Shown here: piece by piece, positions 46,497 through 54,846 of the stretch
Numbering within the stretch: position 1 is the first letter of the stretch
How the letters are laid out: each line of letters starts with the position of its first letter
Made by a program: the position numbers and the translations under genes
Origin: Gammaproteobacteria bacterium
GTDB lineage: Bacteria; Pseudomonadota; Gammaproteobacteria; SG8-11
Assembly (NCBI GenBank): GCA_024641505.1
Contig: JAHECY010000002.1
Location: 1-64,000, forward strand
DNA length: 64,000 nt
Direction: 5' to 3'
The notes under the pieces: generated by a model
What the model was told of the DNA's origin: nothing
The model's database searches: none
The model's input: only the letters and a program-made list of their open reading frames with translations

Positions 46497-47041
46497 GCCG
46501 GCGGGTCCTCAATGCGTGGTGGCGGCCCCCCTTTGAACAGTTCTTCTTCATAGCCAAACCGGCTCATATCACGGATACGTTGCGGGTACAGAATGCCATC
46601 CAGGTGGTCGCATTCGTGTTGCACGACGCGCGCATGAAACCCCTGAACTTCGCGGTCTATTAATTCTCCGGAAGGTGTATGGGCTCGGTAACGAATGTGT
46701 TGATAGCGTGGCACCCAACCGCGCATTTTCGGCACGCTTAGACAGCCTTCCCAATCCTCCGCTATTACCTCATTTAACGGGATGATTTTCGGGTTCACCA
46801 ATACCGTGGTCGGCACCGGTTCGCGCTGGGGGTAACGTGGGTTGTCATTGCTGCCGATAATAACAACACGCAGACTGACGCCGATCTGGGGCGCCGCCAG
46901 GCCCGCGCCATCGGCAGCCTGCATGGTGTCAAACAAATCCTGCACGAGCGCATACAGCTCGGGAGTCGCCAATTTCGCGACGGGTTGGGCCATTTTGAGC
47001 AGGGTTTCATCACCTATGCGGAGAATTTTTTTTACTGCCAT
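46493..47041 (-). CDS. def: Peptide deformylase
   Basis: The 182-residue metalloenzyme removes the formyl group from nascent protein N-termini. All three motifs are present: GAGLAAPQIGV (near 45-55), EGCLSVPKMRG (near 98-108) and QHECDHLDG (near 139-147). The tail beyond LYPQRI (EEELFKGGPPPRIEDPPA) is longer than in E. coli Def. The stop TAG comes from the adjacent REP-like element. The gene is divergent from csiV. No fmt is adjacent, so this may be a second, orphan copy. Confidence 0.95.
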   Translation of the reverse strand: MAVKKILRIGDETLLKMAQPVAKLATPELYALVQDLFDTMQAADGAGLAAPQIGVSLRVVIIGSNDNPRYPQREPVPTTVLVNPKIIPLNEVIAEDWEGCLSVPKMRGWVPRYQHIRYRAHTPSGELIDREVQGFHARVVQHECDHLDGILYPQRIRDMSRFGYEEELFKGGPPPRIEDPPA

Positions 47042-47192
47042 GGACCTGATTTCCTACTAGAATATGCCTGTACACGTACCATACCCTCGCCCCTGGCGTC
47101 TGATGACTGCGCGTGGCACAACATCGGACTGTAAGTAAGGTTATGCGACTCGCACCAGTTTACATTCATATCAGTAACTTTCAGAGCACATT

Positions 47193-48047
47193 ATGACAAT
47201 GCAAGCCATACCGCGAAATCTCCTGCTCCTCCTCTCCACCCTCACCCTGAGCATGCCGGCGTGGGCTGCGTCCAAAAACGACGAGCTCTATTGGTACAAA
47301 CTTGAAGTCGTGGTCTTCGCCCGCACCAACCTTGGCGTGTTGGAGCACGAATATTGGCCTGAAGACACCGGCCACGTCCAGCCCTATGAGTCATTGGAGC
47401 TGATTCCCGAAAACGGTGATGCCCGCATGACCGGTGAATTGCGTGTACCTGGCGTGCAGCCACGTACTTCGGTCAGTACGCGTCCGGAGGCATTTCAAAT
47501 TCTGACCCCCAAAGACTATGAGTTAAACCAGAAAGTCTATGCGTTAAGAAAAAATTCCGGCTTTCGCGTACTGGTGCATACCTCCTGGTACCAACCGGCC
47601 TTTGATGTCGGCATGAAACGCGCGGTCTACTTGCACGACAAACTGCCGTTGCCATATGCGGAATCCGGCGACTCCCCGACCATCGCCATTGATACCGTTG
47701 GCCCGGAAGGGCGTTCGCTGTTCGGTACGGTGCGTGTGTATGTGTCCCGGTTTCTGCACGTGGATATCGATCTCGTGTACCGGGTAGCCCAGCAAGTCAC
47801 TTACTACCAAAAGACCGACGAGTTTAAAAACTCCATGTTCCTGGTGCCGCAGGAAGGCAATTACACCACCAGCGGCGAACCGGTGACCACCGTCGCCATG
47901 CACGGTTACCGTTTGCAGGAATCCCGGCGCATCAAGTCCCGGGAATTGCATTACTTCGATCACCCATTGTTTGGCGTTCTGCTCTATGCAACACCCTATG
48001 AAATCGTGGACGAAGGCAGCGATCCAATGAAAACCAGTGGGCGTTAG
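47193..48047 (+). CDS. csiV: CsiV family protein
   Basis: The 284-residue precursor has a signal peptide (LLLLLSTLTLSMPAWA, cleaved near AWA), then YWYKLEVVVFARTN, the hallmark of the CsiV family (PF10972), and an internal VLVHTSWYQPAF. Beta-rich sequence continues to HPLFGVLLYATPY. CsiV of Vibrio cholerae is a periplasmic peptidoglycan-binding protein needed to activate cell-wall synthesis through LpoA. It is usually next to mfd; here a 4.6-kb block separates them. Its stop overlaps the convergent mtiP stop by four bases. Confidence 0.85.
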   Translation: MTMQAIPRNLLLLLSTLTLSMPAWAASKNDELYWYKLEVVVFARTNLGVLEHEYWPEDTGHVQPYESLELIPENGDARMTGELRVPGVQPRTSVSTRPEAFQILTPKDYELNQKVYALRKNSGFRVLVHTSWYQPAFDVGMKRAVYLHDKLPLPYAESGDSPTIAIDTVGPEGRSLFGTVRVYVSRFLHVDIDLVYRVAQQVTYYQKTDEFKNSMFLVPQEGNYTTSGEPVTTVAMHGYRLQESRRIKSRELHYFDHPLFGVLLYATPYEIVDEGSDPMKTSGR

Positions 48048-48784
48048 ATGATACGCAATGCATATTCCAGCAGGGTGCGCACCTGTGCGATGCCGGTTTT
48101 CAGATTTTTTTCGATTTCTTCCATGGTGATAATGTCCTCGGTCTTGCCGGCGGCCCAATTCACGGATAAGGCACAGGTGGCGTAACACAAACCCAGTTCC
48201 CGGGCCAGGGACGCCTCCGGCATGCCGGTCATACCCACCATCGTGCAACCATCCCGTTCCAGACGCACCACTTCCGCCGCAGTTTCCAGACGCGGTCCCT
48301 GGGTAGCACCATAAGTGCCCGCGGTGGCCACCTGCAGTCCGGCGTCGCTGCCGGCGCTGATCAATTGCTCCCGTAACGCTTCGCAATACGGATAGGTGAA
48401 ATCAATATGCACCACATTGCTCTGACCATCTTCGAAAAAAGTGTTTACCCGGGACCATGTATAGTCGATGATCTGATCCGGCACCGCCAGGGCACCCGGC
48501 CCCATGTCCGACCCGATGCCACCCACCGCTGCAACCGCGATTATCTTTTCCACACCTAATTTCTGTAGCGCCCAAAGGTTCGCGCGATAGTTGATTTTAT
48601 GCGGTGGAATCGTATGGCCGGAGCCGTGACGTGGCAGGAATACTACTTCCTTACCTGCAAACAGTCCCCGGGTCACCGGTGCGGAAGCGTCACCGAAAGG
48701 CGTGTTCACCGTTTCCTGTTTGATGATTTCCAAGCCCTTCAAAGAGGTCAGTCCGGTACCACCGATAATCGCGATTGTTGCCAC
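48044..48784 (-). CDS. S-methyl-5'-thioinosine phosphorylase (MTIP)
   Basis: From the GTG at 48784, preceded by AGGA, the protein has 246 residues starting with ATIAIIGGTGLTSLKGLEI. Motifs FLPRHGSGHTIPPHKINYRANLWAL, AVGGIGSDMGPG, TQGPRLETAAE and VGMTGMPEASLARELGLCYA are those of the MTAP/PNP family. They are closest, from memory, to Pseudomonas PA3004, which prefers methylthioinosine. The purine loop reads LSVNWAAGK, with Asn as in 6-oxopurine-specific enzymes rather than the Asp of MTA phosphorylases. It would release hypoxanthine for the adjacent phosphoribosyltransferase. A longer frame to 48844 is less likely. Confidence 0.88.
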   Translation of the reverse strand: MATIAIIGGTGLTSLKGLEIIKQETVNTPFGDASAPVTRGLFAGKEVVFLPRHGSGHTIPPHKINYRANLWALQKLGVEKIIAVAAVGGIGSDMGPGALAVPDQIIDYTWSRVNTFFEDGQSNVVHIDFTYPYCEALREQLISAGSDAGLQVATAGTYGATQGPRLETAAEVVRLERDGCTMVGMTGMPEASLARELGLCYATCALSVNWAAGKTEDIITMEEIEKNLKTGIAQVRTLLEYALRII

Positions 48785-48856
48785 AGCTTGAATCCTGAAG
48801 AAGTTGTTTGAGTCGATGCCGGATGGTAACGCCGACGCACACACCCGGTGGGCGGA

Positions 48857-49408
48857 CTACCCGGAATGCTCGGCGAAAATGGCGTCCAAATTGCGATGAT
48901 AGTCCTTGTAATCCATGCCATAACCAAAGACATAGCGATCCGCTACCTGCAAGCCGACAAAATCGACGGTATAGTCGGTTTTCCGATCATGTACTTTCTC
49001 GACCAGAGCCGCGGTATAGACCTCGGTCGCGCCCTCCTCGCGGCACGCTTGCACCAGGGATGTCAGCGTGATGCCCTCATCATAAATATCATCGACAATA
49101 AGCACGCAACGTTCTTTCAAACTGTGTTGCGGGCGCGCAATCCATACCAGCTCTCCACCACGGGTCTTGCCCGTATAACGGGTCGCGTGCACATAGTCCA
49201 GATGCAAAGGAAAATGCAACCGCGTCAACAACTGCCCGGTGGCTATCACTCCGCCGGTCATAACGCACAACACCAGAGGATTACGGCCTGCCATGGCGGC
49301 CGTGATCTCGCGTGCCATGCGGTCCAGGGCGTGCTCCACGGCGGCTTTGTCATGCAGGCAATCAGCTTTATCCAGTACCTGTTGTGCTTCCTGAGCAGTA
49401 ATTGCCAT
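48857..49408 (-). CDS. hpt: Hypoxanthine-guanine phosphoribosyltransferase
   Basis: The 183-residue enzyme has the PRPP-binding motif CVLIVDDIYDEGITL (near 101-115), the flexible loop region HATRYTGKTRGGEL, and the purine-binding stretch ADRYVFGYGMDYKDYHRNL. It salvages hypoxanthine or guanine to IMP or GMP. It lies just upstream of the MTIP gene, whose reaction yields hypoxanthine, so together they recycle methylthioadenosine-derived purine. AAGGACACAT precedes the ATG. Confidence 0.93.
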   Translation of the reverse strand: MAITAQEAQQVLDKADCLHDKAAVEHALDRMAREITAAMAGRNPLVLCVMTGGVIATGQLLTRLHFPLHLDYVHATRYTGKTRGGELVWIARPQHSLKERCVLIVDDIYDEGITLTSLVQACREEGATEVYTAALVEKVHDRKTDYTVDFVGLQVADRYVFGYGMDYKDYHRNLDAIFAEHSG

Positions 49409-49421
49409 ATGTGTCCTTAGT

Positions 49422-49790
49422 TCAATAGGTAAATATCACGGTATCGTTATCCATGGCTTCGCTGATGATATAAGCGTTACCTACTGTTTCATCGATCGCC
49501 TCAAGGAAACCGTCGCTCCACTCCGTATGGGGCGGGGGACACACCTTGATCTTGACGCCCGCCTCATGGGCCTGGTGCAGCAAATCCGCCACCGTCCTGC
49601 CGTTCTCCGCGGGTAATTCAAGTGAACGTGCCATATTTTCCTTGGCCAGCACCCAGCACTGACCGGTCAACAGCAGTTCCACATCAAACTCCATGGCGGC
49701 GGCCACGGTCGCCTGCGATACGATAGTCACCAGGGTGGTGCCATCGAAAGGGTCGGTATCCACCAGCAGGATCATCAATTTGTCCGCCAT
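49422..49790 (-). CDS. DsrE/DsrF-like family protein
   Basis: The 122-residue protein has the alpha/beta pattern of DsrE-type proteins: an N-terminal strand (KLMILLVDTDPFDGTTLV), a second strand VELLLTGQCWVLAKENMA, then HEAGVKIKVCPPPHTEW and a C-terminal strand. A cysteine sits in KIKVCPPP, where DsrE/TusD-like proteins carry a sulfur-transfer cysteine. A role in sulfur relay is possible but not shown. CAGGAG precedes the start. It is in line with hpt (13-base gap) and mscS. Confidence 0.72.
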   Translation of the reverse strand: MADKLMILLVDTDPFDGTTLVTIVSQATVAAAMEFDVELLLTGQCWVLAKENMARSLELPAENGRTVADLLHQAHEAGVKIKVCPPPHTEWSDGFLEAIDETVGNAYIISEAMDNDTVIFTY

Positions 49791-49853
49791 AGCAAGCTCC
49801 TGAATGAGGCCCCAATTATAGGAGCCCGGAAAGTAAGAAACCAGTACCCACGG

Positions 49854-50954
49854 TCAGCCGGCATGCTGGACGCGCACCGTTTCCGCTATATGCAGCGTCG
49901 ACGTCGGGAACGCGATCTGTGCTCCATGACGGGTAATGATGTCGGTGATCCTCAGCAACACGTCTTGCTTTACTTCATGGAAGTACACCCAATTGGTGGT
50001 TTTGGTGAAAGTATAAACAAAAAAATCCACAGAACTGGGGGCAAACGCATTAAAATTCACAATCAAGGTCTGATCCTGATCGATTTCCGGATGAGTCTGC
50101 AGCATTTGCTTCACATCATCGACGATTTCGCGCATTCGTCCCACATCGTCATAACGAATGCCGATGGTTTCATAGATACGGCGATTGGACATGCGGGAGG
50201 GATTCTCAACCGAGATATTAGCGAACACCGAGTTAGGCACGTATAATGGACGTTTATCGAAGGTGCGAATGCGCGTCAAGCGCCAGCCGATGGTTTCCAC
50301 GGTGCCTTCGATTTCCCGATCCGGGGACCGTACCCAATCACCCACGGAAAACGGGCGATCCAGATAAATCATCAAACCGCCAAAAAAATTCGCCAGCAAA
50401 TCCTTGGCAGCAAAACCCACGGCAACACCGCCGATGCCGCCGAATGCCAGCACCCCGGAAATACTGAAGCCCAGGGTTTGCATGGTTACCAGCACGGCGG
50501 TAATGATAATGGAAATGCGGAACAATTTGGCGATGGCGTCTGCCGTGGTGAGGTCCACGGGTTTACCTTTGCGCTCCCGTTGCTGAATAATATTGCGTTC
50601 CATATTGTTGACCAGCAACGTCAGGAACCACGCGACGCAAATTATAATTCCCACATTTCGCACCGGCTCCACGGCTTTGAAAATTTCCGCCCGGGTTTGC
50701 AATTGCACGATATTGGCCGCGAAGGTAATACCCACGATCCAGATAGCGGCACTCAAGGGTTTGCGTAATGACTGGATCAGCGCCTCATCCCAGGGACCAC
50801 GGGTTTTTTCGGCCTGCAGCAATAATCGTTTCATCACCCGGCGCTGGATAAAATCCAGCAACAAAGCGCCAAATACGACGATAAATACCTGGGTGATCCA
50901 TCCAGCATGGTCACCAAACTTATTGAACCAGCTCACCAGCTCATTGGCATCCAT
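49854..50954 (-). CDS. MscS-family mechanosensitive ion channel
   Basis: The 366-residue protein has about five membrane helices. The pore helix and neck are ISGVLAFGGIGGVAVGFAAKDLLANFFGG (about 165-193), followed by the MscS beta domain (FSVGDWV, EGTVETIGWRLTRIRTFD, YVPNSVFANISVENPSRM) and a cytoplasmic C-terminal domain. Such channels release solutes during osmotic downshock. GGAGG precedes the start. The gene sits between nagZ and the DsrE-like gene on the same strand. Confidence 0.92.
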   Translation of the reverse strand: MDANELVSWFNKFGDHAGWITQVFIVVFGALLLDFIQRRVMKRLLLQAEKTRGPWDEALIQSLRKPLSAAIWIVGITFAANIVQLQTRAEIFKAVEPVRNVGIIICVAWFLTLLVNNMERNIIQQRERKGKPVDLTTADAIAKLFRISIIITAVLVTMQTLGFSISGVLAFGGIGGVAVGFAAKDLLANFFGGLMIYLDRPFSVGDWVRSPDREIEGTVETIGWRLTRIRTFDKRPLYVPNSVFANISVENPSRMSNRRIYETIGIRYDDVGRMREIVDDVKQMLQTHPEIDQDQTLIVNFNAFAPSSVDFFVYTFTKTTNWVYFHEVKQDVLLRITDIITRHGAQIAFPTSTLHIAETVRVQHAG

Positions 50955-51035
50955 AAATATTTCCTCCGTTTTCGCCAGAACTGGTGGTCTCCACCACGAT
51001 CAGGCACTGCCATTTTTCGGTTCAGCCAACATTTC

Positions 51036-52082
51036 TCATAAATCCAGATCCAGGGACGCGTGCTCATTCAGCGTATCCAGCTCGCGCGCGGCCTGCCGCC
51101 AGCGGGGGCTGCTGAGCAATTCGGCGCGACTATGCGATCCCTTGCCGTGCAAGCGAATCAAGCGTATCTGCGCCGCCGGATCATGGTACTCCCCGAGACC
51201 GGCGATCACCTGCCGCGCACCCTCCGGATTATTGCAAATCAGCACCATATCACAGCCCGCGGCCAGCGCTGTGCGCGCCCGATCCACATAAGTGCCGCCG
51301 ACGGTCGCGCCCTCCATGCTTAAATCATCGCTGAATACCACGCCTTGAAAACCCAACCGGTGACGCAGCACCTCAGTCACCCAGATCGGGCTGAAACCGG
51401 CGGGCCGATTATCCACCTTGGGATAAATCACATGCGCCGGCATGATCGCCGCAAGACCGTAGTGAATCATGCGCTCAAACGGCAGGATATCATCCTCCGC
51501 AATGTCCTCGTAACGGCGTTCGTCCACGGGAATCGCCACGTGGGAATCCGCGGCAACATGGCCGTGCCCTGGAAAATGTTTGCCGGTGGCCGCCATCCCC
51601 GCTTCGTTCATGCCGCGCATGAACTCGTGAGCCAAGTCCGCAATGATATGCGGCTTACCATGAAATGCCCGGTTGCCGATAACCGCGCTCACCCCCACGT
51701 CCCGATCCAGCACCGGCGCGAAACTGATATCCACGCCAATAGCGCGCATCTCGCTGGCCATCAACCAGCCGCAGGTATAGCACAAATGCCGCGCTTTTTT
51801 CGGATCTTTGTCGTAGATCTCACCGAACCGGCGCATCGGCGGCAACGCGGTAAATCCCTCCCGGAAGCGCTGCACCCTGCCCCCCTCCTGGTCCACCGCC
51901 ACCAGCAGGCGCGGCTCGCGCAGGGCGTGAATTTCCTGAATCAGGGCCGTCACCTGCTCCGGCGATGCAAAATTACGGCTGAACAGGATCAAGCCGCCGA
52001 CCAGCGGATGGCGCAACACCTCTTTCTCTTCCGCCGTCAGACTCAAGCCGGCCACATCGATCATCAAAGGTCCGAGGGACAT
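51036..52082 (-). CDS. nagZ: Beta-N-acetylhexosaminidase NagZ
   Basis: The 348-residue glycoside hydrolase family 3 enzyme removes N-acetylglucosamine from anhydromuropeptides during cell-wall recycling. It has the conserved AVDQEGGRVQRFREGFT (near 62-78), KHFPGHGHVAADSH (near 172-185, catalytic Asp-His loop) and the nucleophile region VVFSDDLSMEGA. Length and motifs are typical. AAGGAA precedes the ATG. The downstream peptide-transport and L,D-transpeptidase cluster could be linked to the same recycling process, though a repeat region separates them. Confidence 0.95.
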   Translation of the reverse strand: MSLGPLMIDVAGLSLTAEEKEVLRHPLVGGLILFSRNFASPEQVTALIQEIHALREPRLLVAVDQEGGRVQRFREGFTALPPMRRFGEIYDKDPKKARHLCYTCGWLMASEMRAIGVDISFAPVLDRDVGVSAVIGNRAFHGKPHIIADLAHEFMRGMNEAGMAATGKHFPGHGHVAADSHVAIPVDERRYEDIAEDDILPFERMIHYGLAAIMPAHVIYPKVDNRPAGFSPIWVTEVLRHRLGFQGVVFSDDLSMEGATVGGTYVDRARTALAAGCDMVLICNNPEGARQVIAGLGEYHDPAAQIRLIRLHGKGSHSRAELLSSPRWRQAARELDTLNEHASLDLDL

Positions 52083-52610
52083 AGCGTGTTCCTTAATACA
52101 TTAAAACCAATACATTCGCACTTCGTTGCGATCAAAGCCGGTGATTTGCCTACCGACACTTCCCGCCTGTGTAGGGTGCGTATTACGCACCGTTTTGCTC
52201 TTGTCCCGGTGGCTCTGCGCAAAGCAAGAAACCAAGATCAAGAGCGGTGCGTCATACGCACCCTTACAATCTGTGACACAAGCCGACGCGCCATGGTAAG
52301 GTCTGGCAGCAACATCAGCATCGCACGGTGCGTCATACGCACCCTACGCCACTCCGGTTCTGGTGCGTGACATTGACGAACCTGCCGCATCCATAAATTC
52401 CCGCCTGTGTAGGGTGCGTATTACGCACCGTTTTGCTCTTGTCCCGGTGGCTCTGCGCAAAGCAAGAAACCAAGATCAAGAGCGGTGCGTCATACGCACC
52501 CTACAATCTGTGACACAAGCCGGCGCGCCATGGTAAGGTCTGGCAGCAACATCAGCATCGCACGGTGCGTCATCCGCACCATCGGCGCCACAGTGTCATA
52601 TACGGATGTG
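52083..52610. other. Repeat-filled intergenic region
   Basis: These 528 bases between nagZ and the ABC permease gene contain two complete REP-like pairs and two half elements, arranged as a direct duplication (see the repeat entry). No gene is supported. Any nagZ promoter must lie within it. Confidence 0.7.
52161..52580. repeat. Direct duplication of a ~182-base block carrying REP-like palindromes (elements B and C)
   Basis: Copy 1 (52161-52343) and copy 2 (52399-52580) are nearly identical; I see one base inserted in copy 1 and only a few substitutions. Each contains a REP-like pair: TAGGGTGCGTATTACGCACCG, then GGTGCGTCATACGCACC after about 55 bases (pairs at 52172-52266 and 52410-52504). 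After a further ~60 bases comes a lone half palindrome (52327-52347 and 52564-52580, the latter with CATCCGC in place of CATACGC). About 55 bases of unrelated sequence separate the copies. Confidence 0.9.
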
Positions 52611-53429
52611 TCATTCCCGCACCGTGCGTACATCCAGATAATCCCGCAGTCGATCGCCCAGCAGATTCACCGCCAGCACGATCAGCATCAAGGCCACGCT
52701 CGGCGCCAGCACCATGTGCGGCGCCACCAGCATATAGCGGGCACCGTCCCGAATCATACTGCCCCAGGACGCCTCCGGCGGCTGCACCCCCAATCCCAAA
52801 TAGGACAAACCCGCCTCCGCGATCACCACACCCGCGACACCGAATGTCGCCTCGATAATCAACGGTGCCACGATCAACGGCAACAAATGCCGCACCATGA
52901 TGCGTACCGGCCGTGTGCCCAGAGCGATCGCCGCATAAACATGATCCCGCTCCTTGATGCTCAGTACCTGGGCCCGGGACAAACGCGCATAACCAACCCA
53001 ACTGACGATACTCAAGGCGATCACCACGTTATTGATGCCCGGCCCTAATATCCCCGCCAACGCAATCGCCAGCAAAATGCCCGGAAATGCAAGAAAGATA
53101 TCGACAATGCGCACGATCAGTAAATCCCACCAGCCGCCCAGCCAGGCGCTGACCACTCCGATGGCGGTACCCAGCACCACGGAAATGGAAATCACGAAAA
53201 ACGCCACCAGAAACGATGTTTGCGCTCCCATGATCATGCGATCGAGAATCGGTCGTCCCAAATCGTCATAACCAAACCAGGTGCCGGCGCCCGGGCCGTT
53301 GAGGATATGTTGCAGTTGAATTTCATCGGGTGTCAGTGGCAACACCGGCCCCAGCACCGCAAACAGCGCCCACAGCAGACAAACCCCCAAGGGCACCCAG
53401 GTCCGTAATGACAACGACACCGGTAACAT
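52611..53429 (-). CDS. Peptide/nickel-type ABC transporter permease (DppC-like)
   Basis: From the ATG at 53429 the protein has 272 residues. It contains an N-terminal helix, an OppC-type domain and the coupling motif in IALGTRPVRIMVRHLLPLI (EAA loop), with FGYDDLGRPILDRMIMGAQTS typical of DppC/OppC proteins. The start codon overlaps the stop of the DppB-like gene (TAATG). The longer frame to 53465 lies within that gene and is rejected. It forms the inner-membrane channel together with the DppB-like protein. No ATPase gene follows within the window. Confidence 0.9.
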   Translation of the reverse strand: MLPVSLSLRTWVPLGVCLLWALFAVLGPVLPLTPDEIQLQHILNGPGAGTWFGYDDLGRPILDRMIMGAQTSFLVAFFVISISVVLGTAIGVVSAWLGGWWDLLIVRIVDIFLAFPGILLAIALAGILGPGINNVVIALSIVSWVGYARLSRAQVLSIKERDHVYAAIALGTRPVRIMVRHLLPLIVAPLIIEATFGVAGVVIAEAGLSYLGLGVQPPEASWGSMIRDGARYMLVAPHMVLAPSVALMLIVLAVNLLGDRLRDYLDVRTVRE

Positions 53430-54355
53430 TACCGACCCCCCATGCGGATACGCGGATCCAGCCATGCATACATGACATCGGTCAGCGTATTAACGACCAC
53501 ATAAGTGCTACTGATCAGCAATACGCAGGCCTGTACTACTGGATAATCCCGCGTCTGGATCGCCTCGATGGTGAGCAGACCGATACCGGGCCAGGAAAAC
53601 ACGGTTTCGGTAATTACCGCACCCGCCAGCAGAGCGCCCAACTGCAGGCCCAATAGCGTGATTACCGGCAACATCGCGCTGCGCATGCCGTGACGCCACA
53701 CCACTACCCGTTCCGCCAGCCCCTTGGCCCGCGCGGTGCGAATATAATCCTCATTCAACACTTCCAGCAATGACGCGCGCACCATGCGTGACAGCACCGA
53801 TGCCAGCGCCGTCCCCAGGGTGATAGCCGGCAGGATTAACGACGCCGGTCCTTCCCGACCACTGACCGGCAGCAGGTTTGCCCACACCGCGAACACCAGG
53901 ATCAACAGCGGTCCCATCACGAAATTCGGAATCGAGACTCCCAGCAGTGAGACCGTCATGGATCCGCTGTCCCAGGCGCTGTCCTTGCGAATCGCGGCCA
54001 GTATCCCCAAAGGAAACGCCAGCAGCAGAGCGATAACCATTCCGGCGACTGCCAGTTCGATGGTAGCCGGCAGCCGCTCCCCCAACACTTCGGTAATGGC
54101 ACGCTTGGAATGCAATGACATCCCCAGATCCAAGTGCAACAAATTTCCGTAGAAATTCATTAACTGCTCGGCTACCGGCTTGTCCAGCCCCAATTCGTGA
54201 CGCAAGCTGTCACGGTCCGCCGCTTGCGCCGACTCACCCAACATTACTTCCACCGGATCCCCCGGCACCAGGTGAATCAGCAGAAACACCAGGGTCGCCA
54301 CGCCGATGATAACGACGCCGGCACTGAGTAAACGAGACACCAATTGCTGTAGCAT
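53429..54355 (-). CDS. Peptide/nickel-type ABC transporter permease (DppB-like)
   Basis: From the ATG at 54355 the protein has 308 residues, starting MLQQLVSRLLSAGVVIIGVA. VFLLIHLVPGDPVEVMLG and LGLDKPVAEQLMNFYGNLLHLDLGMSL are the standard N-terminal DppB/OppB features. The EAA loop reads YIRTARAKGLAERVVVWRHGMRSAMLPVI. The frame is open upstream to 54439 inside the L,D-transpeptidase gene, which ends at 54358; the chosen start sits just after. It pairs with the DppC-like permease and the binding lipoprotein. Confidence 0.9.
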   Translation of the reverse strand: MLQQLVSRLLSAGVVIIGVATLVFLLIHLVPGDPVEVMLGESAQAADRDSLRHELGLDKPVAEQLMNFYGNLLHLDLGMSLHSKRAITEVLGERLPATIELAVAGMVIALLLAFPLGILAAIRKDSAWDSGSMTVSLLGVSIPNFVMGPLLILVFAVWANLLPVSGREGPASLILPAITLGTALASVLSRMVRASLLEVLNEDYIRTARAKGLAERVVVWRHGMRSAMLPVITLLGLQLGALLAGAVITETVFSWPGIGLLTIEAIQTRDYPVVQACVLLISSTYVVVNTLTDVMYAWLDPRIRMGGR

Positions 54356-54357
54356 GG

Positions 54358-54846
54358 CTAGCCTTCTATCCGTATGCGAATACCCACGGGCACCCGGTTG
54401 AACAAATCGATCACATCGCTGTTGCGCATCTTGATACAACCGTGTGAACTGGCTACGCCCATTGCGTCTTCATCCGGACAACCATGAATGTAGATATAGC
54501 GCGCCATGGTATCCACATCGCCGAAGCGATTGCGCCCCGGCTCCTCGCCGCACAGCCACATGATGCGCGTCAGGATCCAGTCCCGTTGCGGATGGCTGGC
54601 GCGCAATGCCGGTGTATAGATCTCGCCGGTGGCACGTCGGCCCACGAATACGGTATTGGCGGCGCAACCGGCGCCGATCTTGGCACGGATACGGTGCCAG
54701 CCGCGCGGCGTGCATTCACTGTTTTTTTTCTCCCCCGCGCCGTTCTTCGCGGTTGCCACCCGACAATCCAGCAATACCTCACCAGACGCCGCCACCAGCT
54801 GCAAACGCTGCGCGCTGATACCGACTACGATATATGGCGCACTCAT
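54358..54846 (-). CDS. L,D-transpeptidase family (YkuD) protein
   Basis: The 162-residue protein is a bare YkuD domain with the active-site pattern YIYIHGCPDEDAMG, followed by SSHGCIKMRNSDVIDLF (catalytic Cys in HGCIKM, about residue 137). There is no signal peptide or membrane anchor in the chosen reading, which would place it in the cytoplasm and is unusual for enzymes that crosslink peptidoglycan. The start overlaps the binding-protein stop (ATGA). Its position inside a peptide-transporter operon suggests a role in handling murein peptides. Confidence 0.88.
   Translation of the reverse strand: MSAPYIVVGISAQRLQLVAASGEVLLDCRVATAKNGAGEKKNSECTPRGWHRIRAKIGAGCAANTVFVGRRATGEIYTPALRASHPQRDWILTRIMWLCGEEPGRNRFGDVDTMARYIYIHGCPDEDAMGVASSHGCIKMRNSDVIDLFNRVPVGIRIRIEG

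Noticed and set aside
47544-48386. 280-codon minus-strand frame across csiV and mtiP
   Set aside because: It overlaps two well-supported genes and reads as Gly/His/Arg-rich nonsense.
52161-52580. CRISPR-like array
   Set aside because: Repeats are palindromic, few and of unequal spacing, and also occur singly elsewhere (46413, 57415); no cas genes are present. REP-like elements explain them better.
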